A stretch of 64,000 nucleotides of DNA from the NCBI GenBank assembly GCA_903899945.1, contig CAIULA010000022.1, positions 1 through 64,000 of the forward strand. Reading direction: 5' to 3'. Positions 8,267 to 17,536 of the stretch are shown here, piece by piece. The notes beneath the pieces were generated by a model. It was not told where the DNA came from, searched no databases, and was given only the letters and a program-made list of their open reading frames with translations. Source of the stretch: an uncultured Alphaproteobacteria bacterium (lineage in GTDB: Bacteria > Pseudomonadota > Alphaproteobacteria > Paracaedibacterales > CAIULA01). Positions within the stretch are counted from its first letter, which is position 1, and each line of letters begins with the position of its first letter. Both the position numbers and the translations under genes were made by a program.

Positions 8267-9298
8267 ATGTGTAAGAATCAAAATAAAATAAAAAATTTAT
8301 CTAAAATTGTTTTTAATCGAGCAAGACTTGTCTTTACTGTTTTCTTTTTACTGGGTGTTATTTGTGGCCCCCAAGTTTTTGCAGCAGAATTAACGCCCCA
8401 AAAGAGCAGTCTTCATGAGCCTCTTTTGTCGTCTGGTAGTGCTACAAGAAACCCAATTCATTCCTATCAAACCATGGATCCTATAGATTCTCGTATAACC
8501 GCCATCACTTCCGGCCCTCCTTCTTCGAGCCAAAGTCCATTGGTTGATTTTCATGGCTTATTCGGATCACCTGCGGTCAATAGTGCAGGAAACCCTTCAG
8601 TAGAGCAAGGTGCAAGAGTTTTGTTCGCTCCGTACCAGTTGGATGTTGAGGGTGGGGAAGGTCAACTCGCTGAAATAGCTCTTGTTACCGCTGTGAACGA
8701 AGAAGATACAGCGTTAGCTGAAAAGGGCGTGGACCAAATCAAGCATTACCTCTTTTACATGGGGGGTGGGGAAATGAAAGACGCGGTCATAGAAGAGTAT
8801 CCTGATATTTCCGCTGACAGATTGCCAGCTCTTCTTGCAAAAAATGCGATGCAAGCTGCGGATGAGACTATACCTGCATTTCTTGGGAGTTTATTGGTAA
8901 AGGAAGAAGGTTTACGAAAAAATAATGCAAGTCTGAAAGCAGCTAGTGTCTATTGGAGAAATCTGTATTTAGAGTTAGGAGGAAAATTTTCGGCTTTGCA
9001 AAAAGAATATGGAGAGTTGCATAGCAGGCATACTCAGTTAAACAGTGATCATACAGCCCTAGAAGGTGACTACAGGGACTTAGAAAGTGGGATGAGAGAC
9101 CTAAAAAGTGAGTGGGCGATCTCTTTGCAACTAGAAAAAGAAGCGGACATTGAAGAATTAAGAACGAAAACATTTGCATTAAAAAATGAAGCAACAACAG
9201 CGCGAGCCAGGACTAAATACCTGACAGTTGCTTTAGGTGCTGTGACAGCTGTTTCAATGGTAGGTTACGTAGCCATTTTATGCAGTAAATATGCATGA
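8267..9298 (+). CDS. Exported coiled-coil protein with C-terminal membrane segment
   Basis: Unrecognised 343-residue protein. An N-terminal signal peptide follows a basic n-region of about 22 residues (hydrophobic LVFTVFFLLGVICGPQVFA). Residues about 225-305 are a coiled coil with loose repeats (LHSRHTQLNSDHTALEGDY, then RDLESGMRDLKSE). The C-terminus, YLTVALGAVTAVSMVGYVA followed by ILCSKYA, is a membrane span with almost nothing after it. No enzyme motif is seen. It is followed after 65 bases by another exported coiled-coil gene and may act with it in the envelope or at the host interface. No clear ribosome binding site precedes the ATG, so the start is the least certain part. Confidence 0.65.
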   Translation: MCKNQNKIKNLSKIVFNRARLVFTVFFLLGVICGPQVFAAELTPQKSSLHEPLLSSGSATRNPIHSYQTMDPIDSRITAITSGPPSSSQSPLVDFHGLFGSPAVNSAGNPSVEQGARVLFAPYQLDVEGGEGQLAEIALVTAVNEEDTALAEKGVDQIKHYLFYMGGGEMKDAVIEEYPDISADRLPALLAKNAMQAADETIPAFLGSLLVKEEGLRKNNASLKAASVYWRNLYLELGGKFSALQKEYGELHSRHTQLNSDHTALEGDYRDLESGMRDLKSEWAISLQLEKEADIEELRTKTFALKNEATTARARTKYLTVALGAVTAVSMVGYVAILCSKYA

Positions 9299-9363
9299 AA
9301 ACCAAACCAGTCCAATCAAAAAATAACAATAAGTATAGTAAAAATAAATAAAGGAGATAATTT

Positions 9364-10479
9364 ATGAATAAAAAAACAATGCTTACTACGCTGCTTTTCA
9401 CAACAGTTTTATCAAGCGGGGTTGTATTTGCATCAACCGCGGATCGAGATGATCTTCCGTTTGGTTCACCTGCCACGAAAACCCAGTTAGCTACTTTACC
9501 AAAAACGCCTGCAATAATTGCAGAGGCGCAATCAAAATTTTCCGATGATATTTTTTCACCTGAATCTGCTCAGTTCCATAGAAGTATGTATGTAGATGGA
9601 GCGAAACAAGAGAGAGATGCAAAAAGAGATGAGCTTCTTAAAAAAACAAATGCTAAAGCTGTGCAAGCAGCAATCGAGGCGAAAAGGAGACAGGTTGAAG
9701 AAGAAAATGCAAGAGAAATAGAAGCACTTACTCTTAAGATGTCCAATCTTAGTCAGGCTCTAGAAGGGCATAGGGTTAGCAAAGGTGAGGCAGAGCAAGA
9801 GGCAGAAAGATTAGCTTTAAAGATTAGAGAATTAGAGTCAGAAAAACAAGCAATGACACAAAGAATTGCACTAGAAAGAGCCAGCTTGGAACAACAAATC
9901 GAACAAGATAAAGAAGAGTTGGAAAGACAAAAGGTGCTAGAAAAACAAATCTTAGCAGAAAAAGCTGAATTGGAAGAGCGGATTAGACAAGAGCAATTAG
10001 AGGTGGAAAGACAAAAAGCGCTTGGACTTCAAATTGAACGAGATAAAGATGAGTTGTCAAAACAAAGTTTGGCTGAAAAAACTGCGTTGCTAGATCAAAT
10101 TGAATTGGAAAAAGCCAAGAAAAAACAAGCAATGGCTGCTTCAAGTCAGGCCTTAGAACGGATGAAGAAACGCCTTTCTGATATAGCAAGAGAATCCCAG
10201 CAGTATGCTACAGAAAGAGATGAACTTTTGTTAAGAACAGACCTTCTAGAAACAACAGAAAAAGGGCTAAGGAGACAGCTTGAACTCGTTCATAGTCACT
10301 TAGACGCGACAACAGGAGGAGGAACAAGAGTTCCAGTACCGTCCACTCCTGCTGCTACTTCTTCTGTTGCAGGAGGCGGCGGAGCCAGCAACCCTCCTCC
10401 ATCATCAAATTCTAAGCCAGTTTCTAAATTGAAAACCACTAGCTTTAGGGCAGCCGCAGGGGAAAAGAAAGACTCTTAA
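9364..10479 (+). CDS. Exported long coiled-coil protein
   Basis: Unrecognised 371-residue protein. The signal peptide is clear (MNKKTMLTTLLFTTVLSSG, cleavage after VFA), and AAAGGAG sits at proper spacing before the ATG. Residues about 80-310 are one nearly continuous charged coiled coil in which a unit of the form LERQKxLxxQI-xEKxELxxxI recurs about three times. The tail is Gly/Pro/Ser-rich (GGGGASNPPPSSNSKP) and then basic. There is no membrane anchor, so it is a periplasmic or released rod. The wobble-paired hairpin at 10491-10538 ends the transcript region. Its partner is probably the coiled-coil gene just upstream. Confidence 0.7.
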   Translation: MNKKTMLTTLLFTTVLSSGVVFASTADRDDLPFGSPATKTQLATLPKTPAIIAEAQSKFSDDIFSPESAQFHRSMYVDGAKQERDAKRDELLKKTNAKAVQAAIEAKRRQVEEENAREIEALTLKMSNLSQALEGHRVSKGEAEQEAERLALKIRELESEKQAMTQRIALERASLEQQIEQDKEELERQKVLEKQILAEKAELEERIRQEQLEVERQKALGLQIERDKDELSKQSLAEKTALLDQIELEKAKKKQAMAASSQALERMKKRLSDIARESQQYATERDELLLRTDLLETTEKGLRRQLELVHSHLDATTGGGTRVPVPSTPAATSSVAGGGGASNPPPSSNSKPVSKLKTTSFRAAAGEKKDS

Positions 10480-10490
10480 ACCATAGATTT

Positions 10491-10538
10491 CTGAAAGGAT
10501 TTGTTAGCAATTTATATTAGGCTGACAGATCCTTTCGG
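10491..10538 (+). terminator. Long 3' hairpin after the coiled-coil gene
   Basis: GAAAGGATTTGTTAGC (10493-10508) pairs with GCTGACAGATCCTTTC (10521-10536); the two non-Watson-Crick positions are G-T pairs that would be wobble pairs in RNA. There is no T run behind it, so it may stabilise the mRNA 3' end instead of terminating by itself. The remainder of the gap up to 10852 shows nothing else. Confidence 0.45.
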
Positions 10539-10852
10539 TTATAAAAAAGTTTGGCTGTAGTTTGTAAGTCATTTTTTGGAATAGAACTAAAATTTTGATA
10601 ACTGAGAATAAAAGTGACAAAACGAACATGGGCTGAATGAGTCCTGTGTTAAAATTTCGCTTATCATAGGAAAACTGTCTTGTGTTTAGCGGATAAGTTT
10701 GTTTCAGGTTTGATTACAAGGTTCATCTGAAAGCAAAAATGATACTGGATTTATAGAAAAAAGCACCCGGATTCTCCTTCGTAAAAACTTACATGCTGCG
10801 TAATCTGTCTCTATTTTCAATAAGCATTAAAAAACAAAAGGTGAGGATAAAA

Positions 10853-11635
10853 TTGTGTCTGAAAGTTTTATGCAATTTTCTGATTTTTTGCGGAGGCGTT
10901 AGTGTGTTGGCTTCAACGGACAATAAATCTTCATCCGATATTTTTTCAAATGGGCGCATTGGTATCGGTGTGGCCGGTGAATATGCAAATATTGATACTA
11001 GTTTAAAAATAAGATCTCCAGTAATTTTAGGTAATATATCATCCACTCAGCAACAAACCTGTAAAAGATTCCAGTTAGCTCCTAGTTTAGAATTGGGCGC
11101 AACGATTATGGATAATTACTATTTGGGTTTCATTGCAAGTTGGCGCTATTTAGGGGCAAGTACCACGTCAATAACCCCAATAAGAGGAGCTTATCATTTT
11201 TCACATGAATTTAAATTGCAATCTTATACCGATGCTTTTATTAAATTTGGATACAAACCAACTCGTCAGGCACTGTTTTACGGGCTCGTTGGGCCATCTA
11301 TTGCCGACTGGTCTCATACCACACAGCAAGTTTCTGTAAATAGTGTAGCGCAAGTTTCTAAGGTTCTTAATACATTTGAAATGAGAGAAAGGACGCTTGG
11401 CTTGGGTGTTGGCGCCGGCGCTGAGTATGTTTTTAAAGATAAATATGCATTCAGTTTTGACTATGTGTTTCATATCCATCATTCAAGATCGGCAACTCGT
11501 ACAATAAATTATATTGATGGTTATAATCCTTATGCTAGAAAATATAATGTGCGTTCGGGTGATCTTGTGAAGATTGTTCAACCTTCTTACTCGACGTTTG
11601 CAGTACGATTCACATACTTTTTCTCTGTTTTCTAG
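10853..11635 (+). CDS. Outer-membrane beta-barrel protein (Opa/OmpA-like porin type)
   Basis: The frame opens with ATG at 10793, but no ribosome binding site precedes it. TTG at 10853 has GTGAGG six bases upstream and gives a clean signal peptide (CLKVLCNFLIFCGGVSVLA), so I choose it; this gives about 260 residues. The mature protein has the alternating pattern of a small outer-membrane barrel: GRIGIGVAGEYANIDT, YYLGFIASWRYLGAS, GLGVGAGAEYVFKDKYAFS, and a final strand FAVRFTYFFSVF ending in an aromatic residue, the usual BAM recognition signal. It resembles surface barrels of about eight strands found in host-associated alphaproteobacteria. Ligand unknown. Confidence 0.7.
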   Translation: MCLKVLCNFLIFCGGVSVLASTDNKSSSDIFSNGRIGIGVAGEYANIDTSLKIRSPVILGNISSTQQQTCKRFQLAPSLELGATIMDNYYLGFIASWRYLGASTTSITPIRGAYHFSHEFKLQSYTDAFIKFGYKPTRQALFYGLVGPSIADWSHTTQQVSVNSVAQVSKVLNTFEMRERTLGLGVGAGAEYVFKDKYAFSFDYVFHIHHSRSATRTINYIDGYNPYARKYNVRSGDLVKIVQPSYSTFAVRFTYFFSVF

Positions 11636-11663
11636 GTCTTAATGAAAGGCTAAGTATTTGAAC

Positions 11664-12851
11664 TTAGCAGTGACTACCGGCCGCAAATCCTGAGGACCAT
11701 GCCCATTGAAAATTGTAACCACCAAGCCAGCCGGTAACATCAACGACTTCGCCGATAAAAAACAGATTGGGTAATGCTTTAACGGCCATGGTTTTTGAGG
11801 ATAAAAAGTCTGTATCAACACCGCCCACAGTTACTTCGGCTTTTTGATACCCTTCTGAACCGGCAATTTTGACCCTAAAAGCATTTAGTTTATCGGCAAT
11901 TGCAAAAAGGCTTTCCTTTTTTAAATCGGTAATGCTTTTATGAAAATCAGGATGAACGGCCACGGTGTCAATCAGCCGATTGGTAAGATGTGTTTTTAAA
12001 TAATTTGCGGGGGTTTGTTTGTTATTTTTATCATCGATAAATTGCTTTTTCAAATCTATCTTTGGCAACAAATTAATGGTGATTTCTTCATTATTAAACT
12101 TTTCCAAATAAGATGAAATCTGCAATATCGCAGGCCCACTGAGCCCTTTATGGGTGAATAAAATGTTTTCTGGAAATTGCGTCTTTTTATAATGAACGAT
12201 GGACGGGTTCGAAACACCGCTGAGGGATGCAAATAATTGCCGCTGCGATTCCTCAACAATTAACGGCACGAGAGCAGGACGTGTTGAAATAATTTTAAGG
12301 CCAAATTTTTTAGCAATACGATAACCAAAATCACTAGCGCCGATTTGCGGGATTGATAACCCCCCGCAAGCAATAATCAAAGAGTCACAGGTCAAAATCC
12401 CATGATTTGTTTCAAGCTGGAAAATGTCACTTTTTGAAACGTCATTGACTTGACAGTTCAGCTTAATTTTGACGGCATTTGAATGGCATAAATCCATCAT
12501 CATGTTAATGATTTGTTTGGATGATCCATCACAAAACAGCTGTCCTAAGGTTTTTTCATGATAAGCGATTTGATACGATTCAACCAGCTTGATAAAATCA
12601 CGCTGGGTATATCCGGCCAAGGCTGATTTCACAAAATGAGGGTTTTGGCAGATATAATGATTAGGTGATGCATGCAGGTTTGTGAAATTGCACCTCCCAC
12701 CGCCTGAAATTCTGATTTTCTCACCAATCTTATTTGTGTGCTCAATCAAAAGAGCTTTTTTACCCCGTTTTCCAGCTTGGGCAGCTGCCATCAATCCGGC
12801 TGCGCCCGCGCCAATAATAATAACTTCGTAATGAGAATGATTTTGGTCCAT
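11664..12851 (-). CDS. HI0933/YhiN-family flavoprotein
   Basis: 395 residues. The N-terminal Rossmann FAD motif IIIGAGAAGLMAAAQAGKRG and the family signature EKIRISGGGRCNFTN are clear, and the C-terminal FAD contact reads VVDVTGWLGGYNFQWAWSSG. This is the NAD(P)/FAD-dependent oxidoreductase family sometimes annotated BaiN or aminoacetone oxidase; the physiological substrate is not established for most members. It is convergent with the outer-membrane protein before it, 28 bases away, and stands alone on its strand. Confidence 0.9.
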   Translation of the reverse strand: MDQNHSHYEVIIIGAGAAGLMAAAQAGKRGKKALLIEHTNKIGEKIRISGGGRCNFTNLHASPNHYICQNPHFVKSALAGYTQRDFIKLVESYQIAYHEKTLGQLFCDGSSKQIINMMMDLCHSNAVKIKLNCQVNDVSKSDIFQLETNHGILTCDSLIIACGGLSIPQIGASDFGYRIAKKFGLKIISTRPALVPLIVEESQRQLFASLSGVSNPSIVHYKKTQFPENILFTHKGLSGPAILQISSYLEKFNNEEITINLLPKIDLKKQFIDDKNNKQTPANYLKTHLTNRLIDTVAVHPDFHKSITDLKKESLFAIADKLNAFRVKIAGSEGYQKAEVTVGGVDTDFLSSKTMAVKALPNLFFIGEVVDVTGWLGGYNFQWAWSSGFAAGSHC

Positions 12852-12984
12852 AAGATTGGATACTTGAAATAGGGGCCAATGTAAACTGAATTGTCTTTTT
12901 AAATAAATTTTTTGTTAATAGTTTATTAATAAATATACTTTATTGTTTTAATTGTAGGTGATTTATTTTTTAAGGTAATGTAAA

Positions 12985-13350
12985 ATGAAAAAACAGTTAT
13001 TATTAATAAGCGCCATTGCTGTGTGCAGCATATTATCAACAATGGAAAATGCGCAAGCTTCATCTTGGCTAACAGGTAAAAAGTCAAAATGTGTTGAGAT
13101 TGATAAAAGGGCTGTAAAAAATTTGGTTAACCCTAAGGTTGCAGCAGTGTGTGCCGGTAAGCCGGAGACTTTTGTGGATAGTATAAGTGCTGCGGTAAAA
13201 CAAGATGATGGAAGTATTAGTTATACGGCTAGTACGCGTCAACCTCTTCCGGGTGGTGTAAATGTTAATGGTTCGGTCACAGTTCGTTGTGATCCAAAAA
13301 CCGGAGTCTATACTGCGGATATGTCTCCACAATCATGCAGGGCTCACTAA
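12985..13350 (+). CDS. Small secreted four-cysteine protein
   Basis: Unrecognised 121-residue protein. Signal peptide MKKQLLLISAIAVCSILS, with cleavage after NAQA. The mature part of about 96 residues has four Cys (in SKCVEI, AAVCAG, VRCDPK and QSCRAH), suggesting two disulphides in the periplasm. The second half is beta-like (VNVNGSVTVRC). AAGG precedes the ATG. It stands alone, and a terminator follows. Confidence 0.65.
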   Translation: MKKQLLLISAIAVCSILSTMENAQASSWLTGKKSKCVEIDKRAVKNLVNPKVAAVCAGKPETFVDSISAAVKQDDGSISYTASTRQPLPGGVNVNGSVTVRCDPKTGVYTADMSPQSCRAH

Positions 13351-13382
13351 GTTTTATTAGACAAAATAAAATAGTTTCAATT

Positions 13383-13411
13383 ATCCGGATCAGATTAATC
13401 GGATCTTTTTT
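13383..13411 (+). terminator. Intrinsic terminator
   Basis: ATCCG (13383-13387) pairs with CGGAT (13400-13404) and is followed by C and six T. A second perfect palindrome, GATCTTTT-TT-AAAAGATC, overlaps just behind it. Confidence 0.55.
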
Positions 13412-13460
13412 AAAAGATCTTAAAATATCTGATCTGGGTTTATGATTTAAAAACCTCTTC

Positions 13461-13488
13461 TTGACACACTCCTTTTGCTCTTTCTAGA
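13461..13488 (+). promoter_or_regulatory. Probable promoter of sdhCDA
   Basis: A perfect -35 TTGACA (13461-13466) and TCTAGA (13483-13488) are 16 bases apart, 36 bases before the sdhC start. The -10 is a moderate match. Confidence 0.45.
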
Positions 13489-13524
13489 CTGAGCATTACA
13501 AATAATTTTTGTAAAATTAGTTTC

Positions 13525-13905
13525 ATGAGCCTTTCAAAAAAGCGCCCCCTTTCACCTCATTTGCAGATCTATAAATGGCAAATCACGTCTGTTCTTTCGA
13601 TTTTACATCGGTTTACGGGTATAGGGTTTTGTGGAGGGATCATAGGTTTAGTTGTTTGGTTGTATTTTTTGAGCCAAAACATCGAGGGACATTCAGCTGG
13701 TATTGAGCTAATTAATACCGTACCAGGGCAAATTATGCTTTGGGCTGTAATCTTTTCCGGAAATTTTCATCTGGCAAATGGCATCAGGCATTTGATATGG
13801 GATGTCGGGTATGGTTTTTCTTTGCCAACAGTTAATGCCTCGGGTTGGTTCGTTGTTGGGTTTTCGTTTATTTCGACCCTCCTTTTATTTTTAAGCTGGA
13901 GGTAG
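13525..13905 (+). CDS. sdhC: Succinate dehydrogenase cytochrome b556 subunit
   Basis: 126 residues, normal. It is the first of the two membrane subunits that bind haem b and ubiquinone in complex II. The family opening RPLSPHLQIYKWQITSVLSI and the SILHRFTG motif with its conserved Ser, His and Arg are present, as is the haem-ligand region HLANGIRHLIWD. Three membrane spans are visible. It starts the sdhC-sdhD-sdhA operon, three bases before sdhD. Confidence 0.96.
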   Translation: MSLSKKRPLSPHLQIYKWQITSVLSILHRFTGIGFCGGIIGLVVWLYFLSQNIEGHSAGIELINTVPGQIMLWAVIFSGNFHLANGIRHLIWDVGYGFSLPTVNASGWFVVGFSFISTLLLFLSWR

Positions 13906-13908
13906 AAT

Positions 13909-14256
13909 ATGTTCCTTAAAGCGCATCATCACTGGTTATTGCAGCGATTCTCTGCTGTTCTGCTAGCCTTTCTTTATCCCCTTTTATTGTTTTGGTTTTA
14001 TCGGCAACGATCCCTTGATTATGATGAATTAATGGTGGTTCTTCAGGGTCCTTATTCCATGACTTTAATGGCAATTTCGATTGTTATTGCTGTTTACCAT
14101 GCAGTCCTTGGGTTAGAAGTCATTATTGATGATTATGTTTCCAAACCCTGCATAAGACGCATAAGTCTTGTAACTATGAAAGGCTTTGCGCTAGCTTTAT
14201 GTCTTTTGGTTTTTTTCTTTCTCTATAAAATTAAAGTGTTGGAGATTTCATTGTGA
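13909..14256 (+). CDS. sdhD: Succinate dehydrogenase membrane anchor subunit
   Basis: 115 residues with three membrane spans. [17 protein letters not shown] is the typical first span with the conserved Arg-Phe-Ser, and [15 protein letters not shown] contains the His and Asp-Tyr region of the family. It works with SdhC in quinone reduction. Its stop overlaps the sdhA start (GTGA), indicating translational coupling. Confidence 0.94.
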   Translation: MFLKAHHHWLLQRFSAVLLAFLYPLLLFWFYRQRSLDYDELMVVLQGPYSMTLMAISIVIAVYHAVLGLEVIIDDYVSKPCIRRISLVTMKGFALALCLLVFFFLYKIKVLEISL

Positions 14257-16037
14257 GTGCAGCTTACTCTTTTATCAACCATACCTACGATGTGATCGTT
14301 GTGGGTGCGGGCGGAGCAGGACTTAGGTCCGCGCTTGGAATGAGTGCCGCTGGCCTCAAAACAGCCTGCATCACAAAAGTTTTTCCAACCAGAAGTCACA
14401 CCGTTGCTGCCCAAGGCGGGATTAGTGCTGCGCTTGCTAATATGGGCGATGGGGATGATTGGCGGTATCATTTTTATGACACCATCAAAGGATCTGATTG
14501 GCTGGGTGATCAAGATGCAATTGAATATATGTGTAAAAATGCAATTCCTGCGGTGGTAGAGCTTGAACATCTAGGGGTTCCTTTTTCCCGAACTGAAGAA
14601 GGAAAAATTTACCAACGTTCCTTTGGTGGGCACACAATTAAGCAGGGTGAATCCATGGCCAAGCGCGCCTGTGCTGCTGCTGACCGGACGGGCCATGCGA
14701 TTTTACACACCCTTTATCAACAATGTTTAAAACATCAATCTGAGTTTTTTATCGAATATTTTGTGCTTGATTTGATTATGACCGACGATGGTAGATGTGT
14801 TGGCGTTATTGCCTGGTGCCTTGAAGACGGAACATTGCACAGATTTCAGGCTCATATAGTTGTTTTGGCAACGGGTGGATATGGACGAACCTATTTTTCT
14901 TGTACGTCGGCCCATACCTGTACAGGTGATGGAAACGGCATGGTTTTAAGGGCCGGTTTGCCGCTTCAAGATATGGAATTTGTGCAGTTTCATCCTACTG
15001 GTATCTATACGGCTGGTTGTTTGATCACTGAAGGTGCGCGCGGAGAAGGGGGATATTTGACCAATTCTGAAGGCGAACGATTTATGGAGCGTTACGCTCC
15101 GCATGCTAAAGATTTGGCATCGCGTGATGTTGTAAGCCGTGCTATTGCTATTGAATTATTAGAAGGGCGCGGTGTTGGTGAGCATAAAGACCATGTTCAT
15201 TTACACGTCGAACACCTTGATCCAAAACTTGTTCATGAACGTCTGCCGGGTGTTGTGGAAACGGCGCGGGTGTTTGCGTGTGTTGACGCCACAAAGGGGC
15301 CTATACCTGTTTTGCCGACGGTTCATTACAACATGGGCGGCATCCCAACCAATTATCACGGTCAAGTAATTAAAGATTCAAACGAAACGGTTGTGCCTGG
15401 TTTGATGGCTATTGGTGAGGCTGCTTGTGTTTCTGTACATGGGGCGAATCGTCTTGGGACCAATTCATTATTAGATTTGGTTGTGTTTGGACGGGCTGCA
15501 GCCTTAAAGGCGGCTGAGATTATTAAACCCAATTCACCTCATCCAACTTTAAAAAAAGAAGACGGCGCAGTTGCTGTTGAGCGTTTTGACAGACTTCGTT
15601 ATGCAAACGGTAGTTTGAAAACTAGTCATATCCGGCTTTCTATGCAAAAAACCATGCAGCAACATTGTGCAGTTTTTAGAAAACAATCTTTGCTGGAAGA
15701 GGGCATTGACAAATTAAAGGATGTCAATACAATGTTGGCTGATATTCAAATTAACGATCGGTCATTTATTTGGAACACGGATCTGTTAGAAGCGCTAGAG
15801 CTTGAAAATCTTTTACCGCAATCAACGGTGACGATCAATTCAGCGCTTCACCGGACCGAAAGCCGCGGAGCGCACGCTAGAGATGATTATCCAGAACGCG
15901 ATGATGTTAATTGGCTGAAACATTCCCTTTGTTGGCTGGATGAAAAACAGGTAATTAAGTTGGACACACGTTCTGTTCATATGCATACCCTTACGAACGA
16001 AGTAAGACCCGTTCCTTTGCAGAAACGGGTTTACTAG
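14253..16037 (+). CDS. sdhA: Succinate dehydrogenase flavoprotein subunit
   Basis: 594 residues, normal. It oxidises succinate to fumarate, passing electrons through covalent FAD to SdhB. Start is GTG at 14253, overlapping the sdhD stop by four bases. The FAD fold [15 protein letters not shown], the flavin-linking His in [17 protein letters not shown], the active-site HPTGIY, and [17 protein letters not shown] are intact, as is the C-terminal [16 protein letters not shown]. No iron-sulphur subunit gene (sdhB) follows; the next gene is on the other strand. A separate sdhB is known from Rickettsia, so the complex is probably completed from elsewhere. Confidence 0.97.
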   Translation: MSAAYSFINHTYDVIVVGAGGAGLRSALGMSAAGLKTACITKVFPTRSHTVAAQGGISAALANMGDGDDWRYHFYDTIKGSDWLGDQDAIEYMCKNAIPAVVELEHLGVPFSRTEEGKIYQRSFGGHTIKQGESMAKRACAAADRTGHAILHTLYQQCLKHQSEFFIEYFVLDLIMTDDGRCVGVIAWCLEDGTLHRFQAHIVVLATGGYGRTYFSCTSAHTCTGDGNGMVLRAGLPLQDMEFVQFHPTGIYTAGCLITEGARGEGGYLTNSEGERFMERYAPHAKDLASRDVVSRAIAIELLEGRGVGEHKDHVHLHVEHLDPKLVHERLPGVVETARVFACVDATKGPIPVLPTVHYNMGGIPTNYHGQVIKDSNETVVPGLMAIGEAACVSVHGANRLGTNSLLDLVVFGRAAALKAAEIIKPNSPHPTLKKEDGAVAVERFDRLRYANGSLKTSHIRLSMQKTMQQHCAVFRKQSLLEEGIDKLKDVNTMLADIQINDRSFIWNTDLLEALELENLLPQSTVTINSALHRTESRGAHARDDYPERDDVNWLKHSLCWLDEKQVIKLDTRSVHMHTLTNEVRPVPLQKRVY

Positions 16038-16043
16038 TTTTTT
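16007..16043 (+). terminator. Terminator overlapping the sdhA 3' end
   Basis: ACCCGTT (16007-16013) pairs with AACGGGT (16024-16030) inside the last sdhA codons, followed by TTTACTAGTTTTTTAT. A stem within coding sequence plus a T-rich tail is a common compact arrangement. Confidence 0.55.
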
Positions 16044-16088
16044 ATCAAAGATAACTTTAATTTCTCTTCTCTTTGATGGCTGGTCTTT

Positions 16089-16727
16089 TTATTCAGCTGG
16101 AGCTTCCGCTGCAGGTTCCGCTGCTGGCTCTGCTGCTGGCTCTGCTGCGGGTTCCGCTGCTGCTGGTGGTGGAGGCGGTGTTGGGGCAGCTGGTTCTTTC
16201 ATAGTATCGATTTTAGCATATGCACCTTTAATAGCAGCGCATTGTTTTTTGAATTTGCTATTCGCTTTTTTCTTACCTTGAGCTTTACAGTTGTCAGCAT
16301 GATGCCAGAATACCCATGCAAAACGGCCATTTTGCTTTAGACCAGCTGGATAAAAGCAGTTTGCTAAAACGTTTTGATCAGGATTTGAGGCTGCATCATC
16401 ATCGCAAACAAAGCCTTCAGGTAGACCCGATGCGGACAGTGCAATTTCGCAAGAGCTTTGGTTAGTAGTTGCATCTTTTCCTTGACAATGACCGCCCCAA
16501 AAAGCCGCTGCACCAGCTTTATGCTTTGCAGCTGTTTCTGCATCCGGAAGACATTGATCAACAAGCGTTAACCCTTTGTCTGAAGCCATTGCGCCTGCGT
16601 TACAAGCATCTACAGCATTCATAACTTTGTGTTTGAGAGAGCTTAAACCAAAACTATTTGCCTCTGTCATAAAACCGCTTATGGCCATTACGGCGCCAAG
16701 AGCGATGTATCCAATGTATTTTTTCAC
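16089..16727 (-). CDS. Cys-rich secreted protein with (EPAA)n tail
   Basis: Unrecognised 212-residue protein. It starts with GTG at 16727, strongly supported by GGAGG 12 bases upstream. The signal peptide is MKKYIGYIALGAVMAISGF, with cleavage near TEANS. The mature domain of about 150 residues is rich in Cys (ACNAG, DQCLP, GHCQG, SSCEI, FVCDD, NCFYP, NCKAQ, KQCAA), so several disulphides are likely. The last 40 residues are a proline-alanine-glutamate tail in which PAAE repeats about five times in tandem. A related tail ends the protein at 3.1-3.6 kb. Probably periplasmic or surface; function unknown. Confidence 0.68.
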   Translation of the reverse strand: MKKYIGYIALGAVMAISGFMTEANSFGLSSLKHKVMNAVDACNAGAMASDKGLTLVDQCLPDAETAAKHKAGAAAFWGGHCQGKDATTNQSSCEIALSASGLPEGFVCDDDAASNPDQNVLANCFYPAGLKQNGRFAWVFWHHADNCKAQGKKKANSKFKKQCAAIKGAYAKIDTMKEPAAPTPPPPPAAAEPAAEPAAEPAAEPAAEAPAE

Positions 16728-16819
16728 TTTAATTCCTCCGTGGTTGGTGATCTACATTTTATAATTTCAATGTAAGTTAAAATTATTAATAAATTATTAA
16801 TGTGGAGGGTTTTTTATAA

Positions 16820-17536
16820 TTACATAGAAATTTCTTTACGCACGTTTTCTAAGCCTATGAGGCTGCCGATATCCCCCCATAGATTGTCATGTATATGGCC
16901 AAAAAGACGCTTCTTACTTTCAGCTTGATCAAAAAGAAGTTTAACGGAGAAGTTTTTGGGAAGATTATTTTTGATCATCAACGGATTAATGATCATAACG
17001 CCAGGGTAAACATAGGGAGCAGAATCATGGTCGCCCCGATGTTCTAGTCTCTGGTCTGGTTTTAAAAAATAATCACCCTTTGCAAAGTAGCCAATGGCTA
17101 TGTCTTTGGGGACAATCAGCAAAAGAATATCCATACTTTTACGATCCCAGGCCTCACATAAACGTGACAACATAGGAATAGGGCCATCTTTCCACCAGAT
17201 ATCACCGTTCACAATTAAAATAGGCTTGTTTTGATCAAAGTGTGGCAAGGCCTTAACAAGGCCGCCACCTGTTTCCAAGATTTCTGATTCATGAGAGATA
17301 AGGATAGATGGGTAATTTTCTAAGTGTTTATGAATTTGCGTTGCAAGGTGATGTGTATTAACGGCAATTCGTTTAATACCAGCCTCAGTTATTTTCCGGA
17401 TTGATTCATCCAAACACGTTGTGTTCCCAATTGGTATTAGGGGTTTTGGAATATGATCTGTTAAGGGCTTTAGGCGCTTTCCGTATCCTGCTGCAAAGAT
17501 CATACATTGGTCAATTATAGGGTTGTGTAAGGACAT
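16820..17536 (-). CDS. murU: MurU-like sugar-1-phosphate nucleotidyltransferase
   Basis: 238 residues. It has the nucleotidyltransferase fold: AAGYGKRLKPLTDH with the catalytic Arg, PKPLIPIG, the metal Asp in ILIVNGDIWW, and the ETGGG motif (EILETGGGLVKAL). Its position right after an AmgK-type kinase indicates N-acetylmuramate-1-phosphate uridylyltransferase, the second step of the AmgK-MurU peptidoglycan recycling shortcut that makes UDP-MurNAc without the early Mur enzymes. The assignment rests on fold plus neighbour. It abuts amgK with no gap and is the last gene of tsaE-amgK-murU. Confidence 0.85.
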   Translation of the reverse strand: MSLHNPIIDQCMIFAAGYGKRLKPLTDHIPKPLIPIGNTTCLDESIRKITEAGIKRIAVNTHHLATQIHKHLENYPSILISHESEILETGGGLVKALPHFDQNKPILIVNGDIWWKDGPIPMLSRLCEAWDRKSMDILLLIVPKDIAIGYFAKGDYFLKPDQRLEHRGDHDSAPYVYPGVMIINPLMIKNNLPKNFSVKLLFDQAESKKRLFGHIHDNLWGDIGSLIGLENVRKEISM

